Positions 8,881 through 17,142 of a stretch of 64,000 nt of DNA are shown piece by piece. The translations under genes were made by a program, and so were the position numbers. The stretch spans positions 248,001-312,000 of the forward strand of contig NZ_QGTJ01000001.1 of NCBI RefSeq assembly GCF_003182095.1, in the 5' to 3' direction. A model generated the notes under the pieces. That model saw nothing but the letters and a program-made list of their open reading frames with translations, made no database searches and had not been told where the DNA came from. The stretch is from Plasticicumulans acidivorans (GTDB taxonomy: Bacteria; Pseudomonadota; Gammaproteobacteria; Competibacterales; Competibacteraceae). Every line of letters starts with the position of its first letter. Position 1 is the first letter of the stretch.

Positions 8881-10458
8881 TTACAGCAGACGATGTCCAG
8901 TCAGCTGCGCAATCAGCAGCGCCCCATAAACCAGCAGTAGCAAAGTACTCGAACCGACATATCCGGCCAAGCTGATACGCTGGTGACGGATTGCCGCGGG
9001 CGAAATCACTACACTGACAGTTCCCAATACCGGGAAATTCGTCACATCAGCCAATATCCGTCGGTTATCGAATGTCGGACGCAGCTGCGACATAAGGAAG
9101 GCAACCACAATACCTGCGCCGATAGCGGCGACGAATACACCGGACATCAACGCAAGGCGATTCGGTCCACTCGGCTCATTGGGCACGCGCGGAGGATCGA
9201 TAACCTTGAAACGAATATCTTCACTGGTTTGCCCCGCCTGCTGCGAAATTCTCGCTGACTCTCGACGAGAAAGCAGCTGGTCATAATTCTGTCTCGTCAC
9301 ATCATAATCACGATTGAGCGCTTTAAATTGCGCTTCGACTTCAGGCACGCTATTAACCAGCCCCTGCATTTCTGCCAAACGCTTTTTAAATGTATCAACA
9401 CGCACCTGCAAACTCGCCACATTAGCTTCTTCATTACTCAACGCCAACATGATCTGTTGATACAGCAAATTTCCGCTATCGCCACCACTGGCCTCAATCG
9501 TCGTCGACTTTGCACTATTAATGGAAGCTAATTCCTGAGCGCGCTGTTTACGCAATTCATCCAATGTCTGCCTGACCGCAATAACATCCGGATGTTTATC
9601 GGTGTATTGCAGCAATAGTTGATCCAGGCGCTCCTCCATGGCCCTGATACGCCCGTCGACTGGCGCCGCTTCCGTAATACTGGGAACATTATTCGCTATC
9701 GTGCCTTTCGGGCCGATACCAAAAGTCGCCTGCTCGCCATCGACTTGCTGCTTAAGCACATCGCGGCGATTTTCCGCTTGCTTCAGCTCTAATTCCGCTG
9801 CGGACAGCTCGGTCGCAGCTTGCTGCATGCGCTCGAAGTGATCGCCCGCCGATGAGGGCATCAGGCCAACATTTTGACGTTTAAAGGCTTTAAGCCGTTC
9901 TTCTGCAGCCGATAGACGCGCCTCATATTCTGCAATCTGTTTGTCGAGGAAACGCTGGGCGCTATCCGAATCCTGCCGCGATTCACCGAGCGCATTTTCA
10001 ACAAAAATAGTCAATAATGACTGCACGACTTTTTTGGCAAAAGTTGGATCTTTATCTTCGAATCCGATCGAATAAAGATTTTCTCTGCCAGCTGTCTGCA
10101 ATGAGATTTTTTTGGCTAAACGGTCGAGCAGCGCATCCATCTGCGCATTATCTCGGGCGCGCAGATCAAGGTCAGTCATACGCGCCACTTTTTCCAGATT
10201 GGGCCGACTCAGCAGGGTGCGCGTCATCAATTGAATCTGCGCATCAGGATTGACATCGACGGCCAAACCACGCAGCAAGGGGCGCAATATCGATTGCGTA
10301 TCCACATAAACCCGGGCCGACGCGACATACTGATCCGGCATTCTGTGCACGACAAACCAGCCGCCAAGACTGATGGTCCAGGCAATGATCAGTGCATACC
10401 AGCGATAACGCCATATCGCCCGGAGATAAGTGAAAATAAGTTCAACGATGTCATGCAT
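8881..10458 (-). CDS. XrtA-system exopolysaccharide chain-length determinant (Wzz/GumC-like)
   Basis: A 525-aa polysaccharide co-polymerase (TIGR03007-like). A transmembrane helix near residues 17-35 (YALIIAWTISLGGWFVV) is followed by the Wzz motif (VASARVYVDTQSILRPLLRG), a long coiled-coil periplasmic region (AEYEARLSAAEERLKAFKRQ and KQAENRRDVLKQQVDGEQ), the conserved FKVIDPPRVPNEPSGPNR and a second helix (LALMSGVFVAAIGAGIVVAF). An extra C-terminal hydrophobic segment (GSSTLLLLVYGALLIAQL) suggests a third helix. It pairs with the separate tyrosine kinase downstream. The start is 40 nt after the export lipoprotein. Confidence 0.93.
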   Translation of the reverse strand: MHDIVELIFTYLRAIWRYRWYALIIAWTISLGGWFVVHRMPDQYVASARVYVDTQSILRPLLRGLAVDVNPDAQIQLMTRTLLSRPNLEKVARMTDLDLRARDNAQMDALLDRLAKKISLQTAGRENLYSIGFEDKDPTFAKKVVQSLLTIFVENALGESRQDSDSAQRFLDKQIAEYEARLSAAEERLKAFKRQNVGLMPSSAGDHFERMQQAATELSAAELELKQAENRRDVLKQQVDGEQATFGIGPKGTIANNVPSITEAAPVDGRIRAMEERLDQLLLQYTDKHPDVIAVRQTLDELRKQRAQELASINSAKSTTIEASGGDSGNLLYQQIMLALSNEEANVASLQVRVDTFKKRLAEMQGLVNSVPEVEAQFKALNRDYDVTRQNYDQLLSRRESARISQQAGQTSEDIRFKVIDPPRVPNEPSGPNRLALMSGVFVAAIGAGIVVAFLMSQLRPTFDNRRILADVTNFPVLGTVSVVISPAAIRHQRISLAGYVGSSTLLLLVYGALLIAQLTGHRLL

Positions 10459-10498
10459 GCTGATTTAGACCGCGTGCGTTGCGTTGGAGTCTTCAGAG

Positions 10499-11158
10499 CT
10501 ACAGCCAAGACTCAGGTACTATCAGGATGTCGCCCGGCAGCATGTCCACATTGGCATTGATATTTCCGTCCTTGAGAAGATCATCAATGTGCACCTCATA
10601 TTGCGTTTGCTTGCCGTCGACGATACGCACAATCTTCGCATGGTTACCGTCAGCGAATTGTGTCAATCCGCCAACTGCAATCATGACATCAAGCAGCGTC
10701 ATCTTTTCCCGGTACGGCAGCGCCTGAGGCTTCGATGCCTCGCCGACAACGCGAATCTGCTCAGAGTACGGTCCAAGGAATCCGCCCATGATCACCGTGA
10801 CGATCGGCTGGCGAATGTAGGTTTCAAGGACCTTCTCGATATCGCGCGCGAGCTGCGTCGGCGTCTTGCCACTCGCCTGCAGATCCTCGACCAGCGGGGT
10901 TGTAATTTTTCCATCCGGCCGCACGGTCACGGATTGTGATACTTCCGGATTGCGCCAGACGAAGATCTGCACGGAATCGCCCGGACCGATGATGTAGTCG
11001 TACTTGCTCGGATCAGTCGTCTGCGATCCATAGTTCCCTGAGCTCGGAAGTACCGGCAGGTCACCATCACTGGCACAACCGGCCAACCCGACCGAGATCG
11101 TCGCCGCGACCAAGGTTACCGCCGCCCTACGTCGCGAAGTCGCTCCCCTGACGCCCAT
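10499..11158 (-). CDS. XrtA-system exopolysaccharide export lipoprotein (Wza-like)
   Basis: About 219 aa, first gene of the EPS operon, similar to TIGR03027 export proteins. It has a lipoprotein signal ending SVGLAGC (lipobox, cysteine about residue 28), then a poly-export domain (YIIGPGDSVQIFVWRNPEVS and SVTVRPDGKITTPLVEDLQA) and a SLBB-like repeat (IRVVGEASKPQALPYREKMT). It should form the outer-membrane end of the polysaccharide export path. The ATG at 11158 (upstream GGTGG) is preferred to the in-frame ATG at 11209 because it places the basic n-region directly before the signal peptide. Confidence 0.93.
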   Translation of the reverse strand: MGVRGATSRRRAAVTLVAATISVGLAGCASDGDLPVLPSSGNYGSQTTDPSKYDYIIGPGDSVQIFVWRNPEVSQSVTVRPDGKITTPLVEDLQASGKTPTQLARDIEKVLETYIRQPIVTVIMGGFLGPYSEQIRVVGEASKPQALPYREKMTLLDVMIAVGGLTQFADGNHAKIVRIVDGKQTQYEVHIDDLLKDGNINANVDMLPGDILIVPESWL

Positions 11159-11349
11159 TTCACCACCTTGTCCGGACACGTTGCACCGAATTGCCGCTAA
11201 GTATTTCAAAGACCGCGAAAAGATGTCGACAGAAAGTGGCTAAAACAGCCGTGAATTGCTGTTACGCTCTACTCATAAATATGACCGCCATCAGCTTTAG
11301 TGCCAAACGGTCGCATGCACCGGCCACTCGACCGACTGCCGACACCTGC
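11159..11349. promoter_or_regulatory. Divergent intergenic region of the EPS operon and ABC operon
   Basis: About 190 bp between the first gene of the minus-strand EPS operon and the plus-strand ABC transporter, so promoters for both should lie here. On the plus strand TTGCTG (11256-11261) and an AT-rich CATAAATATG stretch (about 11274-11283) are a weak sigma-70 possibility. On the minus strand TTGAAA is present around 11205-11210 without a good -10. I found no GG-N10-GC sigma-54 element for the EPS operon. No operator is obvious. Confidence 0.35.
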
Positions 11350-12057
11350 ATGAAACAAAACGTGAAGAATTCCGCTACTGAGGTCCTGAGAATGCAGGGC
11401 GTCAGTAAAGCCGTGCGCGAGGGTAGCAGTGCCCGCCCCCTATTGCACAGCGTTGACCTGCACATCGCCCACGGGGAAATCGTGGCCTTGCTGGGAGCGT
11501 CAGGGACGGGAAAATCGACGCTGCTCAATCTTGCGGCAGGCCTTGAGCCCCCGGACGAGGGCACGGTCTGCCTGGATGGCGTCCCGCTCGATCGCATCCA
11601 TGAGACGGCTCGCACCCGGTTGCGACGGCGTGCCATAGGCTTCGTTTTCCAGTTCTTCAACCTGGTTCCGACGCTGAGCGTCCTGGAGAACGCACGCCTG
11701 CCGCTCGAACTGAACGGTCTCGACGATGCTGCCACCACCACACGACTGCATGCGCTGCTCGACGCCGTCGGGCTGGGCGCGCGCCTGCATGCATGGCCGG
11801 CGCAACTGTCCGGTGGCGAGCAGCAGCGCGTCGCCCTCGTGCGCGCGCTGGTGCACCGCCCTGCACTGCTGCTGGCTGACGAGCCGACCGGCAGTCTCGA
11901 TGCTGAAAGCGGGCAACGCGTACTGCAGCTGTTGATCGAGCTGGCCCGCGAGCATCAGTCAGCGGTGCTCATCGTCACCCATGACGCCAGCGTCGCAGCT
12001 GTCGCCGATCGTCGACTGAAACTCGTCGCTGGTCGGCTCGAAATCTGCCCGGCATGA
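11350..12057 (+). CDS. ABC transporter ATP-binding protein (LolD/MacB type)
   Basis: About 235 aa, a cytoplasmic ABC ATPase of the MacB/LolD class. Walker A is LGASGTGKSTLLNLAAG, the Q-loop is VFQFFNLVPTLSVLENARLP, the signature is LSGGEQQRVALVRAL and Walker B is LLLADEPTGSLDAESG, followed by the H-loop IVTHDASV. It overlaps the permease gene by 4 nt (ATGA). ATG 11350 is chosen; ATG 11392 is an alternative. The substrate of this transporter class with FtsX-like permeases is usually a lipid, lipoprotein or peptide and cannot be read from sequence. Confidence 0.9.
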   Translation: MKQNVKNSATEVLRMQGVSKAVREGSSARPLLHSVDLHIAHGEIVALLGASGTGKSTLLNLAAGLEPPDEGTVCLDGVPLDRIHETARTRLRRRAIGFVFQFFNLVPTLSVLENARLPLELNGLDDAATTTRLHALLDAVGLGARLHAWPAQLSGGEQQRVALVRALVHRPALLLADEPTGSLDAESGQRVLQLLIELAREHQSAVLIVTHDASVAAVADRRLKLVAGRLEICPA

Positions 12058-14534
12058 GACTGCTGCTGCGCGCCATGTTGCGCGAGCTGTCGCAGCACCC
12101 GCTGCTGAACGCACTGGCCATCTTCGGCATCGCCCTCGGCGTCGCCGCCGTGCTCGCGGTTCAAATCGCCTCGATCAGCGCCCGCGCAAGCTTCGAACGC
12201 TCGACTCAAACCCTGAGCGGCCATACCAATTACGTCATTGAAGGCGGGCCAGCCGGCGTACCCGAAGCCTTTTACCGAACGCTGCGCATCGAGCTGGGCA
12301 TACGTGACAGTGCCCCCGTCGTCAGCGGCTGGGTTCAGCTCGAAACCGATGGCCGCTGGTGCGAACTGATCGGCCTCGACCCAATCGCCGAACTCGGCTT
12401 CGGCCGCCTGCGTGTAGCGTCGGAGGCATCTCGCTCGTTTTCGCCTGCGGACAATGGGGTTTGGGTCAGCACGCAGCTCGCGCACTCGCTGCCGCATGCG
12501 GCGGACGGCACGCTCACGCTGCGCGCTGCCGAGCGCAGCCACCGCCTGCCGCTCGCCGGGGTGATCGATATCCCCGGCTCGCGACTGTTCGCCGACATCG
12601 CCAGCGCTCAGGTAATCCTCGGCCGCGGCGGCTGGCTGTCACGCATCGAATTACAGCTCGACGACCGTCAGGCTCAGCACCTGCGCACGCAGCTGCCTGC
12701 CGACCTCACGCTGCGCTCACAGCGGGAGCGCAACGAACAGGTGACGCAACTGAGCAGCGCCTTCGATTTCAACCTCACCTCGCTCAGCCTGCTGGTGCTG
12801 CTGATCGGCGCCTTCCTGATCTTCAGCACGATGCAGTTTGTCGTCACCCGGCGGCGGACGCTGTACCGACGCCTGTACGCACTCGGCGTCACCCGCGGGG
12901 AACTGGCAGGGCTGATCGCGGTGGAAGCAGCGATCCTCGGCAGCCTCGGCACGCTGCTCGGCGGTGTGATCGGCCTGTGGCTCGGACACGGCGTACTGCC
13001 CTTGTTCGTGCGCACCGTCGACGACCTTTATTACCCGCTCGCGACAGCAACGCTGACACTCACGTCTGTCACGCTGCTCAAGGTCACCCTCCTCGGCCTC
13101 GGCGCGACCCTGCTCGCCGCCTGCTGGCCGGGTCGCGAAGCCCTGCGCGAACTGCACTCGCGCGCACCCGAGCATCAGGCTCGCGCTGACCAACGCCGCG
13201 TCCGACCGCTGCTCCTGGCGCTTGCGGGTATCGGCGCAGCCCTCGTCATCATTGCCGGCAGCCGTGGTTTGCCCGCCGGGTTCCTCGCGCTCGCGCTGCT
13301 GGTCACCGCCGCGGTCCTCGTGATGCCGGACGCGTTGCGCTGCTTGACACGGCGGCTGCACCCGCTGCCGCTGCTCCGGCGCTCGCTGCTGTGGCGGCTG
13401 GCCCTGCGCGATATCGACCGCCACCGGCAGCGCACAGCCATCGCCGTCGTCGCCCTGGCTGTCGCACTCGGTTCGGCACTGGCGATGGCGGTGATGATCG
13501 ACAGCTTCCGCAGTGGCGTCGAACACTGGCTGCACCAGCTGCTGCAGGCCGACATCTATGTGCAGCCGCAAGCGGCCGTCGGCAATCATCAGGCGGTGCC
13601 GCTGGCGCCGGGCGTAGTCGAGCGGCTGCAGGCCAGCCCCGGCGTCGCCGCGGTCGCCACCTACCAGCGGGTCGAGACGCGCAGCGGCCAACGCAGCGTG
13701 CAACTGATCGCGCTCGACGCACCACCGCAGGCGCGCGCCGGCTATCAGCTGATCTCCGGCGAGATGGCCGCAGCGTGGGCGGCCTTCGATCACGGCGCGG
13801 TGCTGATTTCCGAGCCGCTGGCCTGGCATGCGCAGCTCGGCGTCGGTGACCAGCTCACGCTCGCCAGCGACCACGGTCCGCTGCGCCTGCGCGTCGCCGG
13901 CATTTTTCGCGACTACGGCTCGGAACACGGTCGCGTTCTGCTGGCACGCCCGTATTTTGCCCGCGCCTTCGCCGACGATCGCCCCGGTTCAGCCGGCCTG
14001 TTCCTGACGGCGGGTACGCCGACCGGCGAGGTACTCGGTCCGCTGGCCGCGCAGCTGTCACCGCTGCAGGCGCTGGATTTCCGCTCCGCCGCGGAAATCC
14101 TCACTGCCTCGCTCGCCGTCTTCGACCGCACCTTCAGCATCACGGCGCTGGTGCGCGTGATCGCGCTGACCGTCGCCGTCGCCGGCGTGCTCGGCAGCCT
14201 GCTGGCTCTGGCCATCGAGCGACGACGCGAATTTGCGATCCTGCGCGTACTCGGTTTGATGCCCGGTGAGCTGCTGCGCCTGCTGTTGCTGGAATGTGGC
14301 TGGCTCGGTCTGGCGGCCGGTCTGCTGGCTCTGCCGCTCGGCCTCGGCATGGCCTACATGCTGACCGCAGTCATCAACCGTCGCGCCTTCGGCTGGAGTC
14401 TGCCCTTCGAAATCAGTGCCGAGACCCTGCTCAGCACGCTGCTGCTGGCCGTGCTGGCCGCGCTGCTGGCTGGTATCTATCCCGCCCTGCAACTGGCGCG
14501 GACACCGGCGGCGCGGACACTGCATGAAGAGTGA
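12054..14534 (+). CDS. FtsX-like ABC transporter permease
   Basis: An 826-aa inner-membrane permease with two FtsX domains. An N-terminal helix (LNALAIFGIALGVAAVLAVQ) is followed by a periplasmic domain and a three-helix block around residues 245-360 (SLSLLVLLIGAFLIFSTM). A central helix pair (residues 380-430) leads to a second helix-periplasmic unit (AIAVVALAVALGSALAMAVM) and a C-terminal three-helix block (residues 695-815). This is the long MacB-relative architecture (COG0577). Translation is coupled to the ATPase. The gene order ATPase, permease, CrtC/AttH-like protein recurs in proteobacteria, which suggests one export or lipid-trafficking unit. Confidence 0.9.
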   Translation: MRLLLRAMLRELSQHPLLNALAIFGIALGVAAVLAVQIASISARASFERSTQTLSGHTNYVIEGGPAGVPEAFYRTLRIELGIRDSAPVVSGWVQLETDGRWCELIGLDPIAELGFGRLRVASEASRSFSPADNGVWVSTQLAHSLPHAADGTLTLRAAERSHRLPLAGVIDIPGSRLFADIASAQVILGRGGWLSRIELQLDDRQAQHLRTQLPADLTLRSQRERNEQVTQLSSAFDFNLTSLSLLVLLIGAFLIFSTMQFVVTRRRTLYRRLYALGVTRGELAGLIAVEAAILGSLGTLLGGVIGLWLGHGVLPLFVRTVDDLYYPLATATLTLTSVTLLKVTLLGLGATLLAACWPGREALRELHSRAPEHQARADQRRVRPLLLALAGIGAALVIIAGSRGLPAGFLALALLVTAAVLVMPDALRCLTRRLHPLPLLRRSLLWRLALRDIDRHRQRTAIAVVALAVALGSALAMAVMIDSFRSGVEHWLHQLLQADIYVQPQAAVGNHQAVPLAPGVVERLQASPGVAAVATYQRVETRSGQRSVQLIALDAPPQARAGYQLISGEMAAAWAAFDHGAVLISEPLAWHAQLGVGDQLTLASDHGPLRLRVAGIFRDYGSEHGRVLLARPYFARAFADDRPGSAGLFLTAGTPTGEVLGPLAAQLSPLQALDFRSAAEILTASLAVFDRTFSITALVRVIALTVAVAGVLGSLLALAIERRREFAILRVLGLMPGELLRLLLLECGWLGLAAGLLALPLGLGMAYMLTAVINRRAFGWSLPFEISAETLLSTLLLAVLAALLAGIYPALQLARTPAARTLHEE

Positions 14535-14535
14535 G

Positions 14536-15699
14536 ATGAAACACTGGCGCGCAGCCATTCTGCTGCTCGTGGTATGCGCGGCGCTGGCACTGCGCGCACT
14601 TCTGCAGCCCGCGCCGGCAAGCTCGTCGGTGGCGGCCATCGAGGTGGGCGATGCCCTCGGTTCGGCCAGCAGTGCAGGCTATGCCCGTGCCTACGCCCCG
14701 CGGTCCTTCGTGTTTCCGGCGGATCATGCGGCACATCCAGATTTTCGCAATGAGTGGTGGTATTTCACCGGCAATCTGCGCGACCCGGCCGGCCGGGCGT
14801 TCGGTTACCAGCTGACGCTGTTTCGCATCGCCATCGCTCCGGGCGCACCCGCAGAGGACTCCGCCTGGCGCACGCACACGGTGTACATGGGACATTTCGC
14901 CATCAGCGATCTGGGCGCCGCGCGCCACCTCGGCTTCGAGCGCTACAGCCGGGCGGCGCTCGGACTCGCCGGGGCAACGACCACCCCGCTGGCGATCTGG
15001 CTGGAGGACTGGCGCATCGAAGCCGGTGATGGAGCCAATCCGCGCTGGCACCTGCAGGCAGCGGCCAAAGACGTCACGCTGCAGCTGACGCTGGAGCCCG
15101 TGCGCGCGATCGTGCTGCAGGGTGACGACGGCCTCAGCCGCAAGAGTGCCGAACCCGGCAACGCCTCTTATTACTACTCGGTTCCGCGCCTGGCGACGCA
15201 GGGCACCCTGACACTCGACGGCCAGCGCTTTGCCGTCAGCGGCCAGTCCTGGCTCGACCGCGAATGGAGTACCAGTGCCCTCGGCAGCGGGCAGAGCGGC
15301 TGGGACTGGTTCGCCCTGCAATTCGACGACGGCCGCGAACTGATGTATTACCGCCTGCGGCGCAGCGACGGCAGCAGCGATCCTTTGTCCGCCGGCACGC
15401 TGAGCTCAGCGGCGGGCATACTGCGCCACCTGCACTCCACGGACCTCACCCTCGAAGCTCGCGGCGAGTGGCGCAGCCCGTACAGCGGACTGCGCTACCC
15501 GGCCGGCTGGCATCTCGCCGTACCCGCTGCCGGCATCGACGTACAGGTCGTACCCAAGCTCGCTGAGCAGGAGATGCGCCTGTCCGTGCACTACTGGGAA
15601 GGCGCGGTCAGCGTGACCGACGCCCAGGGCCGGCGCCTCGGCGAGGGCTATCTGGAGATGACGCAGGACGGCCCCGCCGTCAGGACAAGGTGGCGTTAA
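14536..15699 (+). CDS. Secreted CrtC/AttH-like lipocalin-fold protein
   Basis: About 387 aa, matching the 'predicted secreted hydrolase' group (COG5621; CrtC N-terminal plus lipocalin-like C-terminal). An N-terminal signal or anchor segment is present (AAILLLVVCAALALRALL). Diagnostic motifs include DFRNEWWYFTGNLRDPAGR, then GYQLTLFRIAIAPG, SGQSWLDREWSTSALG and WDWFALQFDDGRELMYYRLR. It is probably periplasmic. A hydratase activity is not demonstrated for members of this operon type. It starts 1 nt after the permease stop; ATG 14524, inside the permease gene, is the alternative start. Confidence 0.85.
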   Translation: MKHWRAAILLLVVCAALALRALLQPAPASSSVAAIEVGDALGSASSAGYARAYAPRSFVFPADHAAHPDFRNEWWYFTGNLRDPAGRAFGYQLTLFRIAIAPGAPAEDSAWRTHTVYMGHFAISDLGAARHLGFERYSRAALGLAGATTTPLAIWLEDWRIEAGDGANPRWHLQAAAKDVTLQLTLEPVRAIVLQGDDGLSRKSAEPGNASYYYSVPRLATQGTLTLDGQRFAVSGQSWLDREWSTSALGSGQSGWDWFALQFDDGRELMYYRLRRSDGSSDPLSAGTLSSAAGILRHLHSTDLTLEARGEWRSPYSGLRYPAGWHLAVPAAGIDVQVVPKLAEQEMRLSVHYWEGAVSVTDAQGRRLGEGYLEMTQDGPAVRTRWR

Positions 15700-15763
15700 G
15701 GAGCGCTGTGTCTACAATGGCGCACCTCATTGCGCAGCGCACCATTCAACACAAGGAGTCGTC

Positions 15764-16597
15764 TTGGAAACCCTGGAACTACTGAAAGCCCTGATTCTCG
15801 GCCTGGTCGAAGGCGCCACTGAGTTCTTGCCCGTCTCCAGCACCGGCCATCAGATCATCGTCGCCGACTTCCTGAACTTTACCGGCGAGCGGGCTAAGAC
15901 CTTCGAAATCTTCATCCAGCTCGGCGCCATCATCGCCGTCATCTGGTACTACCGCGAGCGCATCGCCCACGTGCTGCGCACACTCGGCAGCGAACGCGCC
16001 TCGCAGCGCATGATCACCAATCTGCTGATTGCCTTCATGCCGGCGGCGGTCATCGGCCTCGCCTTCAACAAGGCGATCAAAGCCCACCTGTTCAATCCGA
16101 TCACCGTCTCCATCGCCCTGATCGTCGGCGGCTTCATCATCATGCTGATCGAGGCGCGCAAGACGCAGCCGACCGTCAACAACACTGACGACATCACACC
16201 ACGCACGGCGCTGCTGATCGGCGTTGCACAGTGCTTCGCGCTGGTGCCCGGCACCTCGCGCTCAGGCTCGACGATCATGGGCTCGCTGCTATGCGGACTG
16301 TCACGCCCGGCGGCGGCGGAGTTCTCGTTCTTCCTGTCAATCCCGACGATGATCGCAGCGACGCTGTATTCCCTGTACAAGGCGCGCGACGTGCTCTCCG
16401 TCGCCGACGTGCCGATGTTCAGCGTCGGCTTCATCGCGGCGTTCTTCTCCGGTTTCTTTGTCGTCAAGCTGTTCCTGGCCTACATCTCCAAGCACAGCTT
16501 CGTCGCCTTCGCCTGGTACCGCATCGTCCTCGGCGTCGCCGTGCTCGCCTACTTCTGGTTCAGCGGTGACTCGCTGACGGCAGTGATGGCCGACTGA
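15764..16597 (+). CDS. uppP: Undecaprenyl-diphosphatase UppP/BacA
   Basis: A 277-aa inner-membrane phosphatase that recycles undecaprenyl pyrophosphate to the monophosphate carrier used for peptidoglycan and exopolysaccharide. The family motifs are present: EGATEFLPVSSTGHQII (residues 16-32) and VPGTSRSGSTIMGSLLCG (about 162-179), with seven to eight hydrophobic segments. The start is TTG with an ideal AAGGAG 5 nt upstream (15753-15758), so the TTG is well supported. It is followed by a strong terminator. Confidence 0.96.
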   Translation: METLELLKALILGLVEGATEFLPVSSTGHQIIVADFLNFTGERAKTFEIFIQLGAIIAVIWYYRERIAHVLRTLGSERASQRMITNLLIAFMPAAVIGLAFNKAIKAHLFNPITVSIALIVGGFIIMLIEARKTQPTVNNTDDITPRTALLIGVAQCFALVPGTSRSGSTIMGSLLCGLSRPAAAEFSFFLSIPTMIAATLYSLYKARDVLSVADVPMFSVGFIAAFFSGFFVVKLFLAYISKHSFVAFAWYRIVLGVAVLAYFWFSGDSLTAVMAD

Positions 16598-16611
16598 CCA
16601 CCGCTGCACGC

Positions 16612-16644
16612 AAAAAAGCCCGGCGCACTGGCCGGGCTTTTTTT
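16612..16644 (+). terminator. Rho-independent terminator after uppP
   Basis: AGCCCGG and CCGGGCT pair across an 8-nt loop and are followed by seven Ts. The A-run on the left flank makes it potentially bidirectional, serving the convergent DUF934 gene as well. Confidence 0.9.
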
Positions 16645-16659
16645 ATGGGCGCCGCAAGA

Positions 16660-17142
16660 TCAGCGGCGGCGGTACAGCGGCAGCGGCTCGTCGGCAGCCG
16701 GCTGGTAGCGGACGCTGAACTCGGAGAATGCCTGCAAGGCCGCCTCGGCATCCTGATCTTCCCGCAGCGCGAACGCATCGAAACCGACGCGAGCCATGAA
16801 GAACAGCTGATCGCGCAGTACCGCACCGACGGCACGGATCTCACCGGTATAGGCAAAACGCTCGCGCAGCAGTCGCGCCAACGTGTAGCCGCGACCGTCG
16901 GCGAATTTCGGGAACTCGATGGCGACGACGGCCAGATGCGGCAGATCCGCCGCCAGCTCGGCCGCCGCCGTGGTATTCGCCACCTGGACGCCGAGCGCCT
17001 GCCCGCGCGCCAGCAAAGCCTCGCGCTGCGCCTGCCAGCGCGCCAGCGGCACGATCAGCGGCCCGTCCGGCAGCGGCGCGTCGGCATCGACGCTGATGAA
17101 ACGGTCGGCGATCAGGCGCCCATTCTTGATCAGCTCAGGCAT
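16660..17142 (-). CDS. DUF934 protein of the sulfite reductase operon
   Basis: 160 aa; it begins MPELIKNGRLIADRFISVDA and ends with the ALREDQDAEAALQAFSEFSV and LPLYRRR tail typical of DUF934. Such genes almost always follow a cysI-type sulfite or nitrite reductase in proteobacteria and are thought to assist assimilatory sulfate reduction; the biochemical role is unproven. The ATG at 17142 lies inside the end of the reductase gene (8-bp overlap), which decides the start over a longer upstream frame. Confidence 0.9.
   Translation of the reverse strand: MPELIKNGRLIADRFISVDADAPLPDGPLIVPLARWQAQREALLARGQALGVQVANTTAAAELAADLPHLAVVAIEFPKFADGRGYTLARLLRERFAYTGEIRAVGAVLRDQLFFMARVGFDAFALREDQDAEAALQAFSEFSVRYQPAADEPLPLYRRR

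Noticed and set aside
11159-11349. A sigma-54 promoter for the EPS operon
   Set aside because: The closest minus-strand candidate (around 11181-11195) has the wrong GC-to-CC spacing by one base, and no other GG-N10-GC match was found.
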